In this document: in pieces, positions 41,180-49,888 of the stretch | Layout of the letters: every line of letters starts with the position of its first letter | Position numbering within the stretch: position 1 is the stretch's first letter | Assembly (NCBI RefSeq): GCF_000959525.1 | Contig: NZ_CP009831.1 | Span: forward strand, 1,116,001 to 1,180,000 | DNA length: 64,000 nt | Origin: Burkholderia multivorans ATCC BAA-247 | Lineage (GTDB): Bacteria; Pseudomonadota; Gammaproteobacteria; Burkholderiales; Burkholderiaceae | Reading direction: 5' to 3' | Position numbers and translations under genes: made by a program | Notes under the pieces: generated by a model | Told to the model about the DNA's origin: nothing | What the model saw: the letters and a program-made list of their open reading frames with translations, nothing else | The model's database searches: none

Positions 41180-42408
41180 TGAAGCGAGTCGTGGTGACGG
41201 GGATGGGCGGCGTGACCGCCTTCGGTCAGAGCTGGCCCGAAATCGAGGCGCGTCTGCGCGACGGGCGCAATGCCGTGCGGCGGATGCCGGAATGGGACTG
41301 CTACGAAGCGCTGCATACGCGGCTCGCGTGTCCGCTGCCGGGCTTCGAGCTGCCGCACGCGTATCCGCGCAAGAAGACGCGTTCGATGGGGCCGGTGTCG
41401 ATGTATGCGGTCAGGGCGAGCGAGCTTGCGCTGACGGACGCCGGCTTGATCGACGATCCCTCGATCCGCGACGGGCGCATGGGCGTCGCGTACGGATCGT
41501 CGTCGGGCTCCGTCGAACCGATCCGCGCATTCGGCACGATGATCGAGACGGGCTCGATGCGCGACGTCACGTCGAACAGCTACGTGCAGATGATGCCGCA
41601 TACGACGGCCGTCAACGTCAGCCTGTTCTGGGATCTGAAAGGGCGCATCGTGCCGACGTCGTCGGCGTGCGCGTCCGGCAGTCAGGCGATCGGCTACGCG
41701 TACGAAGCGATCGCGACGGGCAAGCAGGCGCTGATGCTCGCAGGCGGGGCGGAAGAGTTGTCGGGGCCCGCGGTGGCCGTGTTCGATACGTTGTACGCGA
41801 CCAGCACGCGCAACGATACGCCGAATCTGACGCCGCGCCCGTTCGATGCCGATCGCGACGGTCTGGTCGTCGGCGAAGGGGCGGCGACGCTCGTGCTGGA
41901 AGACTACGACCACGCGATCGCACGCGGCGCGACGATTCATGCGGAGATCGTCGGCTTCGGCTGCAATTCGGATGGCGCGCACATCACGCAGCCGACCGCC
42001 GAAACGATGGCCGTCGCGATGCGCGTCGCACTGAACGACGCGCAGCTCGATGCCGATGCGATCGCGTACGTGAATGCGCACGGCACGTCGACCGATCGCG
42101 GCGACGTCGCGGAAAGTCATGCGACCGCGTCGGTGTTCGGCGAACGCATGCCGATCAGCTCGCTGAAGAGCTACGTGGGGCACACGCTCGGCGCATGCGG
42201 CGCGCTCGAAGCGTGGTGGACGATCGAGATGATGAAGCGCAACTGGTATGTGCCGACGCTCAATCTCGACACGGTCGATCCGGCGTGCGCGCCGCTCGAC
42301 TATATCGTCGGCGATGCACGCCGCATCGACGCGGAATTCGTGATGAGCAACAACTTCGCGTTCGGCGGCATCAATACGTCGCTGATCTTCCGGCGGATGG
42401 CGGCGTGA
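41179..42408 (+). CDS. beta-ketoacyl-ACP synthase B (ApeR-like)
   Basis: 409-residue condensing enzyme of FabB/FabF type with full triad: Cys164 in SSACASGSQAIG, His in VNAHGTSTDRGD and His in SYVGHTLGACG. In E. coli and Acinetobacter, ApeR is a homodimeric ketosynthase distinct from the ApeO-ApeC pair and is the last gene of the series O-P-Q-R; the same order is seen here. Start overlaps the reductase stop as TGATG. Confidence 0.9.
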   Translation: MKRVVVTGMGGVTAFGQSWPEIEARLRDGRNAVRRMPEWDCYEALHTRLACPLPGFELPHAYPRKKTRSMGPVSMYAVRASELALTDAGLIDDPSIRDGRMGVAYGSSSGSVEPIRAFGTMIETGSMRDVTSNSYVQMMPHTTAVNVSLFWDLKGRIVPTSSACASGSQAIGYAYEAIATGKQALMLAGGAEELSGPAVAVFDTLYATSTRNDTPNLTPRPFDADRDGLVVGEGAATLVLEDYDHAIARGATIHAEIVGFGCNSDGAHITQPTAETMAVAMRVALNDAQLDADAIAYVNAHGTSTDRGDVAESHATASVFGERMPISSLKSYVGHTLGACGALEAWWTIEMMKRNWYVPTLNLDTVDPACAPLDYIVGDARRIDAEFVMSNNFAFGGINTSLIFRRMAA

Positions 42409-43643
42409 CGGCGTTCGGCAGCGAAGCGTCTCGCGTCGTCGTCACCGGGCTCGGCATCGTGTCGTGCCTCGGCAACACGCTCGACGACGTCGCGGCCGCG
42501 CTGCGCGCCGGGCGCTCGGGCGTGCGTCGTATCGAAACGTGGCGACAGCGCGGTTTTCGCAGCCAGGTCGCCGGTGCGGCGTCCGTCGAGGCGACCGAGC
42601 CGTTCTCGCGCAAGCACGAGCGCTTCATGGGCGACACCGCGCGCTTCGCGGCGCATGCGGCGGCGTTCGCGCTCGACGATGCGCGCCTCGATGCCGACGC
42701 GCTTCGTTCGCCGCGCGCGGGCGCGATCGTCGGCTCGGGCATCGGATCGATGGCCGAATACGACGACGCGATGGCGATCGCGACCCAGCGCGGCCTCGAC
42801 AAGACGCCGCCCTATGTCGTTCCGAAGGCGATGAGCAGCACGGCGTCGGCGTGCATCGCGCAGCTGTTCGGCATCGGGGGCGTGTCGTATACGCCGGCTT
42901 CCGCTTGCACGAGCGGCGCACTCGCGATCGGCCATGCGGCGCAGTTGATTCGCGCCGGCTGTCAGGACGTCGTCCTTGCGGGCGGAAGCGAGGCACTGCA
43001 CGACAACATGACGCTGATGTTCGACGCGATGGGCGCGTTGTCGAGCGCGTTCAACGACACGCCGGACTGCGCATCGCGGCCGTATGCGCGCGACCGCGAC
43101 GGCTTCGTGATTGCTTCGGGCGCGGGCATCCTCGTACTCGAATCGCTCGCGCATGCGCGAGCCCGCGGTGCGCGCATCTACGCGGAGATCGCCGGGTTCG
43201 GACAGTGCACGGACGATGCCGGCATGGCGACGCCTCACGCGCCGGGCATTGCGCGCGCGATGCGCATCGCGCTCGATGGCGGCGGCCAACGGCCCGACTA
43301 CGTCAACACGCACGCACCCTCGACGCCGCTCGGCGACGTCGAGGAACTGAAGGCGCTCGGCGACGTGTTCGGCAGCGACGTGCCGGCGTTTTCGTCGACG
43401 AAAGGCATGACCGGTCATCCGCTCGGCGCGAGCGGTGCGCACGAAGCGATCTATACGCTCCTGATGATGCGTGACGGTTTCATCGCCGGTACGGCTGTCG
43501 GAAGCGACGCCGATCCGGCCGTCGCCGGCATGCCGCTCGTGCGCGACACGCGCGACGGCACGATCGAACGTGCGCTGTCGATTTCGTTCGGATTCGGCGG
43601 CAGCTGTGCAAGTGTGTTGTTGGACGCCTGGAAGGGCGATTGA
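42405..43643 (+). CDS. beta-ketoacyl-ACP synthase C, extra ketosynthase
   Basis: 412-residue third condensing enzyme. The triad is complete (Cys168 in PASACTSGALAIG, His in VNTHAPSTPLGD, His in GMTGHPLGASG), although the first His motif has HAPST in place of the usual HGTST. Starts with GTG at 42405 overlapping the previous TGA. It is closest in style to FabB. The E. coli cluster has no counterpart after ApeR, so this is either a further elongation enzyme or one with altered acyl preference. Confidence 0.88.
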   Translation: MTAFGSEASRVVVTGLGIVSCLGNTLDDVAAALRAGRSGVRRIETWRQRGFRSQVAGAASVEATEPFSRKHERFMGDTARFAAHAAAFALDDARLDADALRSPRAGAIVGSGIGSMAEYDDAMAIATQRGLDKTPPYVVPKAMSSTASACIAQLFGIGGVSYTPASACTSGALAIGHAAQLIRAGCQDVVLAGGSEALHDNMTLMFDAMGALSSAFNDTPDCASRPYARDRDGFVIASGAGILVLESLAHARARGARIYAEIAGFGQCTDDAGMATPHAPGIARAMRIALDGGGQRPDYVNTHAPSTPLGDVEELKALGDVFGSDVPAFSSTKGMTGHPLGASGAHEAIYTLLMMRDGFIAGTAVGSDADPAVAGMPLVRDTRDGTIERALSISFGFGGSCASVLLDAWKGD

Positions 43644-43675
43644 AGTGAACCGACTGAGCTGAGAGGACGATAACA

Positions 43676-44101
43676 ATGAAACACAAACGACATCTGGCCG
43701 GGATGTTGGCTGCGGCAGCGCTGCTGACGGGGTGCGGTACCGTGGTCCGCTCGTTGCCGCTGCCCGCTGCGGCAACGGCGCCCGACGCGAGCGGCGTCGC
43801 GGTCTATTTCGGCGCGCAGCCGCATCCGGAGGTCAAGACGAGTATCGGGCCGCGCGCCGAGTCGGTGCGCGTCCAGCGCGGCACGCACGCGGAGCAGCAG
43901 ACGTGCGAGCAGGCGCTGACCGAAGCGCTGAATCGCCTTCGCACGTATGCGAAGAATCATGGCGGCAATGCGGTCATCAACGTGACGACGCGGTTCCACA
44001 GCCAGCGTTCCGATTCGACGACCGAATACACCTGCGGCGTGAGCGGCGGCGCGGGCGCAATTGCCGTGTCGGGCGACGTCGTTCAACTGAACGCGCAATG
44101 A
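43676..44101 (+). CDS. small lipoprotein, paralogue of the next gene
   Basis: 141-residue exported protein with a lipobox LLTGCG (Cys at about residue 19). The mature part has ASGVAVYFGAQPHPEVKTSIG, then a Cys, GGNAVINVTTRFHSQRS and TEYTCGVSGGAGAIAVSGDV. It shares this pattern with the protein encoded 12 nt downstream. I know of no function for this family; similar Burkholderia proteins are sometimes given misleading names. GAGAGGA lies 8 nt upstream. It sits in the position where other clusters encode the ApeN lipoprotein or follow it. Confidence 0.75.
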   Translation: MKHKRHLAGMLAAAALLTGCGTVVRSLPLPAAATAPDASGVAVYFGAQPHPEVKTSIGPRAESVRVQRGTHAEQQTCEQALTEALNRLRTYAKNHGGNAVINVTTRFHSQRSDSTTEYTCGVSGGAGAIAVSGDVVQLNAQ

Positions 44102-44112
44102 CGGAGGAACGG

Positions 44113-44547
44113 ATGAAATACGGTATGGCACTGGCGCTGGTCGGCGCGATCCTGACATCTTCGGCGGCCTATGCACGGGACACGATCGACAACTATCCGA
44201 TCGAGTCCGCGCTGAAGAGCGACGAGGGCAAGCTCGACGATGGCGTCGCGCTCTATTTCGGCGATCAGCCGCACCCGCGTGTGCTCAAGTCGTACGGCAC
44301 GTTTGCGACCAACAAGAAGACGAACGCGTTCGGCAAGAGCGACGAGGCGGCGTGCCGGCACGTGTTTCTGTCGGCCGTGCTCGAACTCCAGGCGCGTGCG
44401 CGCAAGGAGGGCGGCAATGCCGTCGTCGGCATCAAGAGCAACTACCGCAACGTGTTGCGCTCGAGCGAAACCGAATACACGTGCGGCGCCGGCGCCGTCA
44501 TGGCCGGTGCGGCGCTGACCGGCGAGGTCGTGACGCTGAAACGCTGA
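44113..44547 (+). CDS. small secreted protein, paralogue of the preceding lipoprotein
   Basis: 144-residue protein with a signal peptide (MKYGMALALVGAILTSSAAYARD) but no lipobox cysteine. It repeats the layout of its neighbour: DDGVALYFGDQPHPRVLKSYG, a conserved Cys in DEAACRHVF, KEGGNAVVGIKSNYRN and SETEYTCGAGAVMAGAALTGEV. GGAGGA lies 4 nt before the ATG at 44113, which decides against the earlier in-frame ATG at 44098 that overlaps the lipoprotein stop. Unknown role in the periplasm, perhaps complementing the membrane-anchored partner. Confidence 0.75.
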   Translation: MKYGMALALVGAILTSSAAYARDTIDNYPIESALKSDEGKLDDGVALYFGDQPHPRVLKSYGTFATNKKTNAFGKSDEAACRHVFLSAVLELQARARKEGGNAVVGIKSNYRNVLRSSETEYTCGAGAVMAGAALTGEVVTLKR

Positions 44548-44565
44548 CCGGCAGCGCGCGGAAGG

Positions 44566-44583
44566 GGCCGCCGCACGGCGGCC
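44566..44583. terminator. hairpin between convergent genes
   Basis: GGCCGCC / GGCGGCC stem with a 4-nt loop, 18 nt after the secreted-protein stop and just before the methyltransferase end. No U tract on either side, so intrinsic termination is uncertain. Confidence 0.4.
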
Positions 44584-44591
44584 TCGCCCAT

Positions 44592-45311
44592 TCAGGCCGG
44601 CTTGCGCGCGGCGACGTTGACCAGCGTCTCGCGCCGCTTGCCGGGCTTCGGCGTATAGAGGCCGATGCGCTCGAGGAGCCCGAAGTCCTTCGCGCGGCTC
44701 CACCACAGGTACGGGAACGACACGTTGCGGGATTCGAACGCGAAGCCCGCATGACGCAGCATCGCCAGATAGCCGTCGGCGCTTTTCTGCACTTCCATCG
44801 GATGACGGAACAATAGCCTGATCACCCACGACTTGATGTACGCGTCGGTGGACTCCGCGAACAGCAGCAGTCCGCCCGGCTTCAGCACGCGGCGAAACTC
44901 GGCCAGCGCGCGGTCCTGATCGACGAGATGGTGGAAGGTCTGATGGCAGAACACGATGTCGACGCTCGAATCGGCGAGCGGAATGCGCGTGCAGTCCGCG
45001 TGATGCAGCTCGACCGGCGCAGCGCAACGATGCGCTTCCTGCGATGCATGCGCGAGCGAGTCGGCGTGGCAATCGATCCCGATGATTTTCCTGGGCGAGA
45101 ACGCTTCGCTCAGCAGACGGAACGACTTGCCCTGACCGCAGCCGGCATCGAGGATCACCGCCGCGGGCGGAGGCGGCGCCGCGATCAGCTGCTTCAGATC
45201 GTCGATGGCGACCCTGAGCACATGATGCTCCCAGGTATGCGTGCGGAGAAACCAGACGCCGAAGCGGGTTTCGGGAACATAGGCGGGAGCGTGCGTGCGG
45301 TAGGACGTCAT
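44592..45311 (-). CDS. SAM-dependent methyltransferase of the aryl-polyene cluster
   Basis: 239-residue class I methyltransferase with motif I ILDAGCGQGKSFRLL, IIGIDCHADSL and the Methyltransf_11 stretch CHQTFHHLVDQDRALAEFRRVLKPGG. Aryl-polyenes usually carry an O-methyl or C-methyl on the aryl head, and a methyltransferase is a regular cluster member, so head-group methylation is the likely task. Transcribed towards the main operon and divergent from the flavoprotein. A possible promoter with TACAAT sits 37 nt ahead of the ATG. Confidence 0.87.
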   Translation of the reverse strand: MTSYRTHAPAYVPETRFGVWFLRTHTWEHHVLRVAIDDLKQLIAAPPPPAAVILDAGCGQGKSFRLLSEAFSPRKIIGIDCHADSLAHASQEAHRCAAPVELHHADCTRIPLADSSVDIVFCHQTFHHLVDQDRALAEFRRVLKPGGLLLFAESTDAYIKSWVIRLLFRHPMEVQKSADGYLAMLRHAGFAFESRNVSFPYLWWSRAKDFGLLERIGLYTPKPGKRRETLVNVAARKPA

Positions 45312-45340
45312 GGTCTCTCGTTGGAATGTTGGATTTGTTG

Positions 45341-45357
45341 AGCGCCTATTGTAGTTT
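45341..45357 (-). promoter_or_regulatory. AAACTACA motif and -10-like element of the methyltransferase gene
   Basis: Read on the minus strand: AAACTACAATAGGCGCT. TACAAT fits a -10 hexamer giving a leader of about 30 nt. The AAACTACA part and the AGGCGCT part recur together upstream of the GH3 gene (50109-50134). Confidence 0.4.
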
Positions 45358-45419
45358 GCAACGCCGGATCGTGGCGTCACAAACATAAGAACACCATCCA
45401 TGGAAACGAATTGGCAAGC

Positions 45420-46667
45420 ATGAACGAAATGAAATCGAACTCCGTCGACGTCGCGATCATCGGAGCGGGGCCGTCCGGTGCCGTCGCGGCGGCGCTGCTG
45501 CGCAAGCGCGGCCGGTCCGTACTGGTGCTCGAGCGCCAGCACTTTCCGCGCTTTTCGATCGGAGAAAGCCTGCTGCCGCAGAGCATGTGCTATCTCGAAG
45601 AGGCCGGCATGCTGCAGGCCGTCGTCGAGGCCGGCTTTCAGTTCAAGAACGGCGCGTATTTCGTTCATCGCGACCGGACGTCGTCGTTCGATTTCCGCGA
45701 GAAGTTTTCCGACGGCTGGGGTACCGCCTATCAGGTCGAACGCGCGACGTTCGACGATCTGCTGATCCGCTGTGCGGCGAGCCAGGGCGCGGACGTGCGA
45801 TTCGGGCATACCGTGCGCGCGTTTGAGCCCGGGGACATGCCGCGGCTCGACGTTGTCGACGAAGCGGGAAGCGAATATGCCGTAGAGGCGTCGTTCGTCC
45901 TCGATGCGAGCGGGTTCGGCCGCGTGCTGCCGCGGCTGCTCGGACTCGAGGCGCCGACCGGGCTGCCGACGCGCGCGGCTATCTTTTCGCACGTGCAGGA
46001 CAGCCTGCCGGCCGGATCGACCGATCGCGACAAGATCTGCATTGCCGTGCATCCGGAGCGGCGCGACGTGTGGTTCTGGATGATCCCGCTGACGAACGGC
46101 CGCTCGTCGGTCGGTTGCGTGGCTGATGCCGCGTTTCTGGACGTGCCGGAGGCGCAGCAGGAATCGTTGTTGCGCGAACTGCTGCAGAGCGAGCCGACGC
46201 TCGCGCGGCTCGTCGGCAGCAAGCCGTTCGTGATGCCCGTGCGCCGTATCGCGGGCTATGCGTCGAACGTCGCGTCGCTGCACGGCCGCGGCTATGCCTT
46301 GCTCGGCAACGCAGGCGAATTCCTCGATCCGATTTTCTCGTCGGGCGTGACGATCGCGATGCGTTCGGCCCATCTCGCCGTCGCCGCACTCGAACGGCAA
46401 CTGCGCGGCGAGACGGTGGACTGGGCACGCGACTACGATCTCGCGTTGCGCAAGGGCATCGATACCTTCCGCGCGTTCGTCGAGCGCTGGTATTCAGGCG
46501 TGTTGCAGGACATCGTGTTTCATGAAGACAAGGCGTCCGACGTGAAGCGCATGGTGTGCTCGATTCTGGCCGGCTACGCGTGGGACGAAGCGAATCCGTT
46601 CGTGCGTGAACCGGCGCGCGGCCTCGATCTGCTGGCCGAGATCTGTCGTTCGAACGCGGCGCGCTGA
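45420..46667 (+). CDS. FAD-dependent oxidoreductase, halogenase-like
   Basis: 415-residue flavoprotein. GAGPSGA is the FAD dinucleotide motif, IGESLLPQS and GNAGEFLDPIFSSGV the further FAD contacts. Two hallmarks of flavin-dependent halogenases are present: W218-F-W-M-I-P223 matches WxWxIP, and Lys76 in GFQFKNGAYF matches the catalytic lysine position (Lys79 in PrnA). The enzyme could therefore halogenate the aryl head as in xanthomonadins, or be a desaturase-like oxidoreductase that kept the fold. No clear Shine-Dalgarno precedes the ATG at 45420; TTG at 45411 is an alternative. Confidence 0.83.
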   Translation: MNEMKSNSVDVAIIGAGPSGAVAAALLRKRGRSVLVLERQHFPRFSIGESLLPQSMCYLEEAGMLQAVVEAGFQFKNGAYFVHRDRTSSFDFREKFSDGWGTAYQVERATFDDLLIRCAASQGADVRFGHTVRAFEPGDMPRLDVVDEAGSEYAVEASFVLDASGFGRVLPRLLGLEAPTGLPTRAAIFSHVQDSLPAGSTDRDKICIAVHPERRDVWFWMIPLTNGRSSVGCVADAAFLDVPEAQQESLLRELLQSEPTLARLVGSKPFVMPVRRIAGYASNVASLHGRGYALLGNAGEFLDPIFSSGVTIAMRSAHLAVAALERQLRGETVDWARDYDLALRKGIDTFRAFVERWYSGVLQDIVFHEDKASDVKRMVCSILAGYAWDEANPFVREPARGLDLLAEICRSNAAR

Positions 46668-46695
46668 TTGCTGCGCGTGGTCGCGGTGCCCGTCG

Positions 46696-46718
46696 GCGGA
46701 AAGGGATGTCCTTTCCGC
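46696..46718. terminator. perfect hairpin between convergent genes
   Basis: GCGGAAAGG / CCTTTCCGC, 9-bp stem and 5-nt loop, 28 nt after the flavoprotein stop. It lacks a U tract; it could still block read-through or protect the transcript end. Confidence 0.45.
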
Positions 46719-46850
46719 GCGTAGCAAGACGGGCGCCTCATCGCTGCCGTTCGACCGTTCGCTCGATCGCTCGATTACGCTGTCGCGCGGACCGTTGCAC
46801 GTCGACAGACAACGCGCGCCCGCACCGTATCGAACGACCGCGCGACGCAC

Positions 46851-47525
46851 CTACGGCCGCGCGGCGATTTCGTCGAGATGCCAGAGCAAATCCGCCGGGT
46901 CGTCATAGACGCGCAGCGCACCCGCGTCTTGCAGCTCCTCGGTGCCGTAGCCGCCCGAGCGCAGTCCGACGCCTAGCGCGCGACAGCGGCAGGCGGCGAG
47001 CATGTCCCAGATGCTGTCGCCGACGACGACCGTGTGCTCGATCGGCACGTTGAGCCGCCGCGCGGCTTCGACGAACAGATCGGGGTCGGGTTTCGCATAC
47101 TTGACCTGGTCGCGCGTCACGACGACCGCCTTCGACGCGTCGACGCCGAGCGCGTCGAGGTTGACGCTCGCCGTCTCCATCCGGCCGCTGGTGGCGATCG
47201 CCCAGCGGATGCCGGCGGCGGAAAGCGAGTTCAGCAGTTCGGTCGCGCCGGGCAGCGGGCGGACCTGCGCGCGCAGCCGCTGGTAGGCGGCCGCATGCAG
47301 GCGCGCGAGCCGCTCGATGCGATCGGTGTCGATGTTTTCCGATGTTTCGCGCAGCAGCTGGTTCAGAAAGAGGCCGCCGCTCATGCCGATTTTCCGGTGG
47401 ATGCGCCACACGGACAGCTCGAGACCTTCGGCATCCAGCGCTTCCTTCCACGCGAGCACGTGCTGATAGACGCTGTCGACCAGCGTACCGTCGAGATCGA
47501 ACAGAAATGACGTTTCGATGCGCAT
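46851..47525 (-). CDS. HAD superfamily hydrolase (phosphoglycolate/beta-PGM-like)
   Basis: 224-residue phosphatase. Motif I is FDLDGTLVDS (nucleophile Asp11), motif II ATSGRME, motif III KYAKPDPDLF and motif IV VVGDSIWDM. The helical cap between motifs I and II is of the C1 type. The substrate, probably a small phosphorylated metabolite, is unknown. GGGAGA lies 6 nt before the ATG at 47525, which also gives the family's usual start; the longer in-frame reading to 47618 is rejected. Confidence 0.9.
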   Translation of the reverse strand: MRIETSFLFDLDGTLVDSVYQHVLAWKEALDAEGLELSVWRIHRKIGMSGGLFLNQLLRETSENIDTDRIERLARLHAAAYQRLRAQVRPLPGATELLNSLSAAGIRWAIATSGRMETASVNLDALGVDASKAVVVTRDQVKYAKPDPDLFVEAARRLNVPIEHTVVVGDSIWDMLAACRCRALGVGLRSGGYGTEELQDAGALRVYDDPADLLWHLDEIAARP

Positions 47526-47686
47526 CTGAATCTCCCTGTTTCGGTTTCGCGCAAGCAAGCCGCGAATGATGGGCCAGATGCCATTGTAGTCGTGCGTTCG
47601 GCGCGCCCGCGCGAGCACGCGGGCGCGATGCCGCGGCCGGCGTCGCCGCGCGTACGCGCGTCGCGCATCCGGCCACGAGACGAGGC

Positions 47687-49888
47687 TCAGCTTCCCTGCA
47701 GGCGGATATCGCGCGACGACGCCCCGACATAGACGGTGCCGCCCGGCACATAGCGCCAGCCGTTACGCGCGGTGTCCCACACGCTCTGCATCCGCGGCGA
47801 CACGGTGATGCGAACGTGCCGCGTCTCGCCCGGATTCAGCCGGATCTTCTCCCAGCCGACCAGCCGTTTCGGCGGTTCGTCCTTGTACGGCACGCCGAGA
47901 TATACCTGCGGCGTTTCCGCGCCGGCGACACGCCCGTCGTTGCGCACCGTGAAGGCGACGTTCAGCGAACCGTCACGCTGCTTCGACACCGAAAGCCCCG
48001 AATACGCGAAGTGCGTATAAGAGAGGCCGTAGCCGAATTCGAACATCGGCTTGATGTTGTGCGCGTCGTACCAGCGATAGCCCATGTTCAGCTTCTCGGC
48101 ATAGACCGGATCGCTCTCGAACGCGCCGTTTTGCCCCCAGGTCGGCGTGTCCTGATCGCGGGCCGGGAACGTGACGGGCAGCTTGCCGGACGGATTGACC
48201 GCGCCGAACAGCACGTTCGCGATCGCCTTGCCGCCGCCTTCGCCCGGATACCATGCCTCGACGATCGCCGACACGCGATCCTTCCACGGCATCAGCACCG
48301 GATTGCCGCTCTGCACGACGACGATCGTGTGCGGATTCGCACGCGCGACCGCTTCGACGAGCGCGTCCTGATTCGACGGATTCGCGAGGCTCAGGCTCTG
48401 CAGATCGCCGAAGTCTTCGCCGGCCGGCTGCGCGACGACGACGATCGCGACGTCCGAGCGCGCAGCGAGCGCCGCGGCCTGGTCGATTTCCTGCTGCGTG
48501 TACGCGCGGAACGGCGATTGCTGATCGCTGTTGCCGGCGAACGTGACCTGTGCGGCCGGCGCGAGCGCGCGAATGGCCGCGACGATCGGCACATCGACCT
48601 TCAGCCAGGGATTGCGCCACCAGCTGCAGCCGGTCGACGTGCCGAACGCGAGGCCGCCGCAGCCGGCGAACGAACCGGTGACGGGATCGCGCGTATTGCC
48701 CGAGCCGCCGCCGGACATCACGGCAGCGTCGGCGTGTCCGCCGATCACCGCAATGCGCGACAGCGACGACGCGACGAGCGGCAGCTGGTTGCCGTCGTTC
48801 TTCAGCAGCACGATCGACTGCTCGGCGACGGATTGCGCGAAGCGGTTCGCGGCGGCGAAGTCGATCGCGCCGCCGGTTTTCGCCGGATCGTCCATCACGC
48901 CGACGCGGATCATCACCGCGAGCTTGCGGCGCACCATGTCGTCGAGGCGCGCGGTCGACACCGATCCGTTCGCGATCGCCTGCTTGACGGCAGCCGGCGT
49001 CAGATACACGCTCGGGCCGACGTCCTCTTCCTCGTCGAGCCCCGCATTGATCGCGGCGGCGGTGCTATGCGTCGCGCCCCAGTCGGACTGCACCTGGCCT
49101 TCGAAGCCCCATTCGTTCTTCAGCACGTCGTTGAGCAAATGGTTGTTCTCGCAAGCATAGGTGCCGTTCAGCCGGTTGTAGCTACACATCACGCTGCCGG
49201 GTCGCCCGCGCTTCGCCGCGATCTCGAACGGCAGCAGATAGAGCTCGCGCAGCGTGCGCTCGTCGATCTGGCTGTTGCCGCCCATCCGGCCATGCTCCTG
49301 CTCGTTGCCGGCGTAGTGCTTGATGGTCGCGATGACTTTCTGCCGCTGCGTCGCGAGCGTGCGCTCGGCGAGCAGGTCGCCCGCGAGCAGCGGATCCTCG
49401 CCGAGATACTCGAACAGGCGGCCGCCGCGCGGCTCGCGCGCGAGGTTCGTGCCGCCGCCGAGGCCCATGCCGAACCCTTGCGCGCGCAACTGAATCGCAA
49501 CCTGCTTGCCGTAGTCGTACGAGAGGCGACGATCCCAGCTCGCGGCCACCGCGATCGTCGCGGGGAACGTCGTGCTGGCCTGCGACGTGCTGCCGGAACC
49601 GGTCGCCGAGTCGACCATGTTGAGATCGGGGATGCCGAGCCGCGGCACGCCCTGGATGTAGCCGGCACCGCCGCCAGGCACCTTCGACATTTCGTACTGG
49701 GAATGGATGAACTGCAGCTTCTCGTCGAGCGTCATCTTGCGCACGAGCAGATCGGCACGTCGCTGCGCGGCGCTCGACGCGAAGGCATCGGCGGCATCGG
49801 CCGCAGACGAAAAATCGTTCGTGCCCGCATGGACACCGGTGCAGAGGGCCGCCGCCAGGACGGCGGCCGGCCAGAGTTTGTCCCGCAT
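47687..49888 (-). CDS. glycoside hydrolase family 3 beta-glucosidase, exported
   Basis: 733-residue GH3 enzyme resembling periplasmic BglX. A signal peptide ends near VHAGTN. The N-terminal barrel contains the catalytic nucleophile Asp in QSDWGATHS and KHYAGNEQEHGR; the second domain has SGKLPVTFP; a fibronectin-III-like domain ends the protein. GGAGAG is 5 nt ahead of the ATG at 49888, which decides against the ATG at 49900. It lies next to the exopolysaccharide locus and may trim or recycle polysaccharide, but it could equally serve plant beta-glucosides. Confidence 0.92.
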   Translation of the reverse strand: MRDKLWPAAVLAAALCTGVHAGTNDFSSAADAADAFASSAAQRRADLLVRKMTLDEKLQFIHSQYEMSKVPGGGAGYIQGVPRLGIPDLNMVDSATGSGSTSQASTTFPATIAVAASWDRRLSYDYGKQVAIQLRAQGFGMGLGGGTNLAREPRGGRLFEYLGEDPLLAGDLLAERTLATQRQKVIATIKHYAGNEQEHGRMGGNSQIDERTLRELYLLPFEIAAKRGRPGSVMCSYNRLNGTYACENNHLLNDVLKNEWGFEGQVQSDWGATHSTAAAINAGLDEEEDVGPSVYLTPAAVKQAIANGSVSTARLDDMVRRKLAVMIRVGVMDDPAKTGGAIDFAAANRFAQSVAEQSIVLLKNDGNQLPLVASSLSRIAVIGGHADAAVMSGGGSGNTRDPVTGSFAGCGGLAFGTSTGCSWWRNPWLKVDVPIVAAIRALAPAAQVTFAGNSDQQSPFRAYTQQEIDQAAALAARSDVAIVVVAQPAGEDFGDLQSLSLANPSNQDALVEAVARANPHTIVVVQSGNPVLMPWKDRVSAIVEAWYPGEGGGKAIANVLFGAVNPSGKLPVTFPARDQDTPTWGQNGAFESDPVYAEKLNMGYRWYDAHNIKPMFEFGYGLSYTHFAYSGLSVSKQRDGSLNVAFTVRNDGRVAGAETPQVYLGVPYKDEPPKRLVGWEKIRLNPGETRHVRITVSPRMQSVWDTARNGWRYVPGGTVYVGASSRDIRLQGS

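Noticed and set aside
45400-45423. Seven-codon frame (METNWQA) ending on the flavoprotein ATG
   Set aside because: It resembles the ggt mini frame but has no Shine-Dalgarno, so I treat the overlap as chance.
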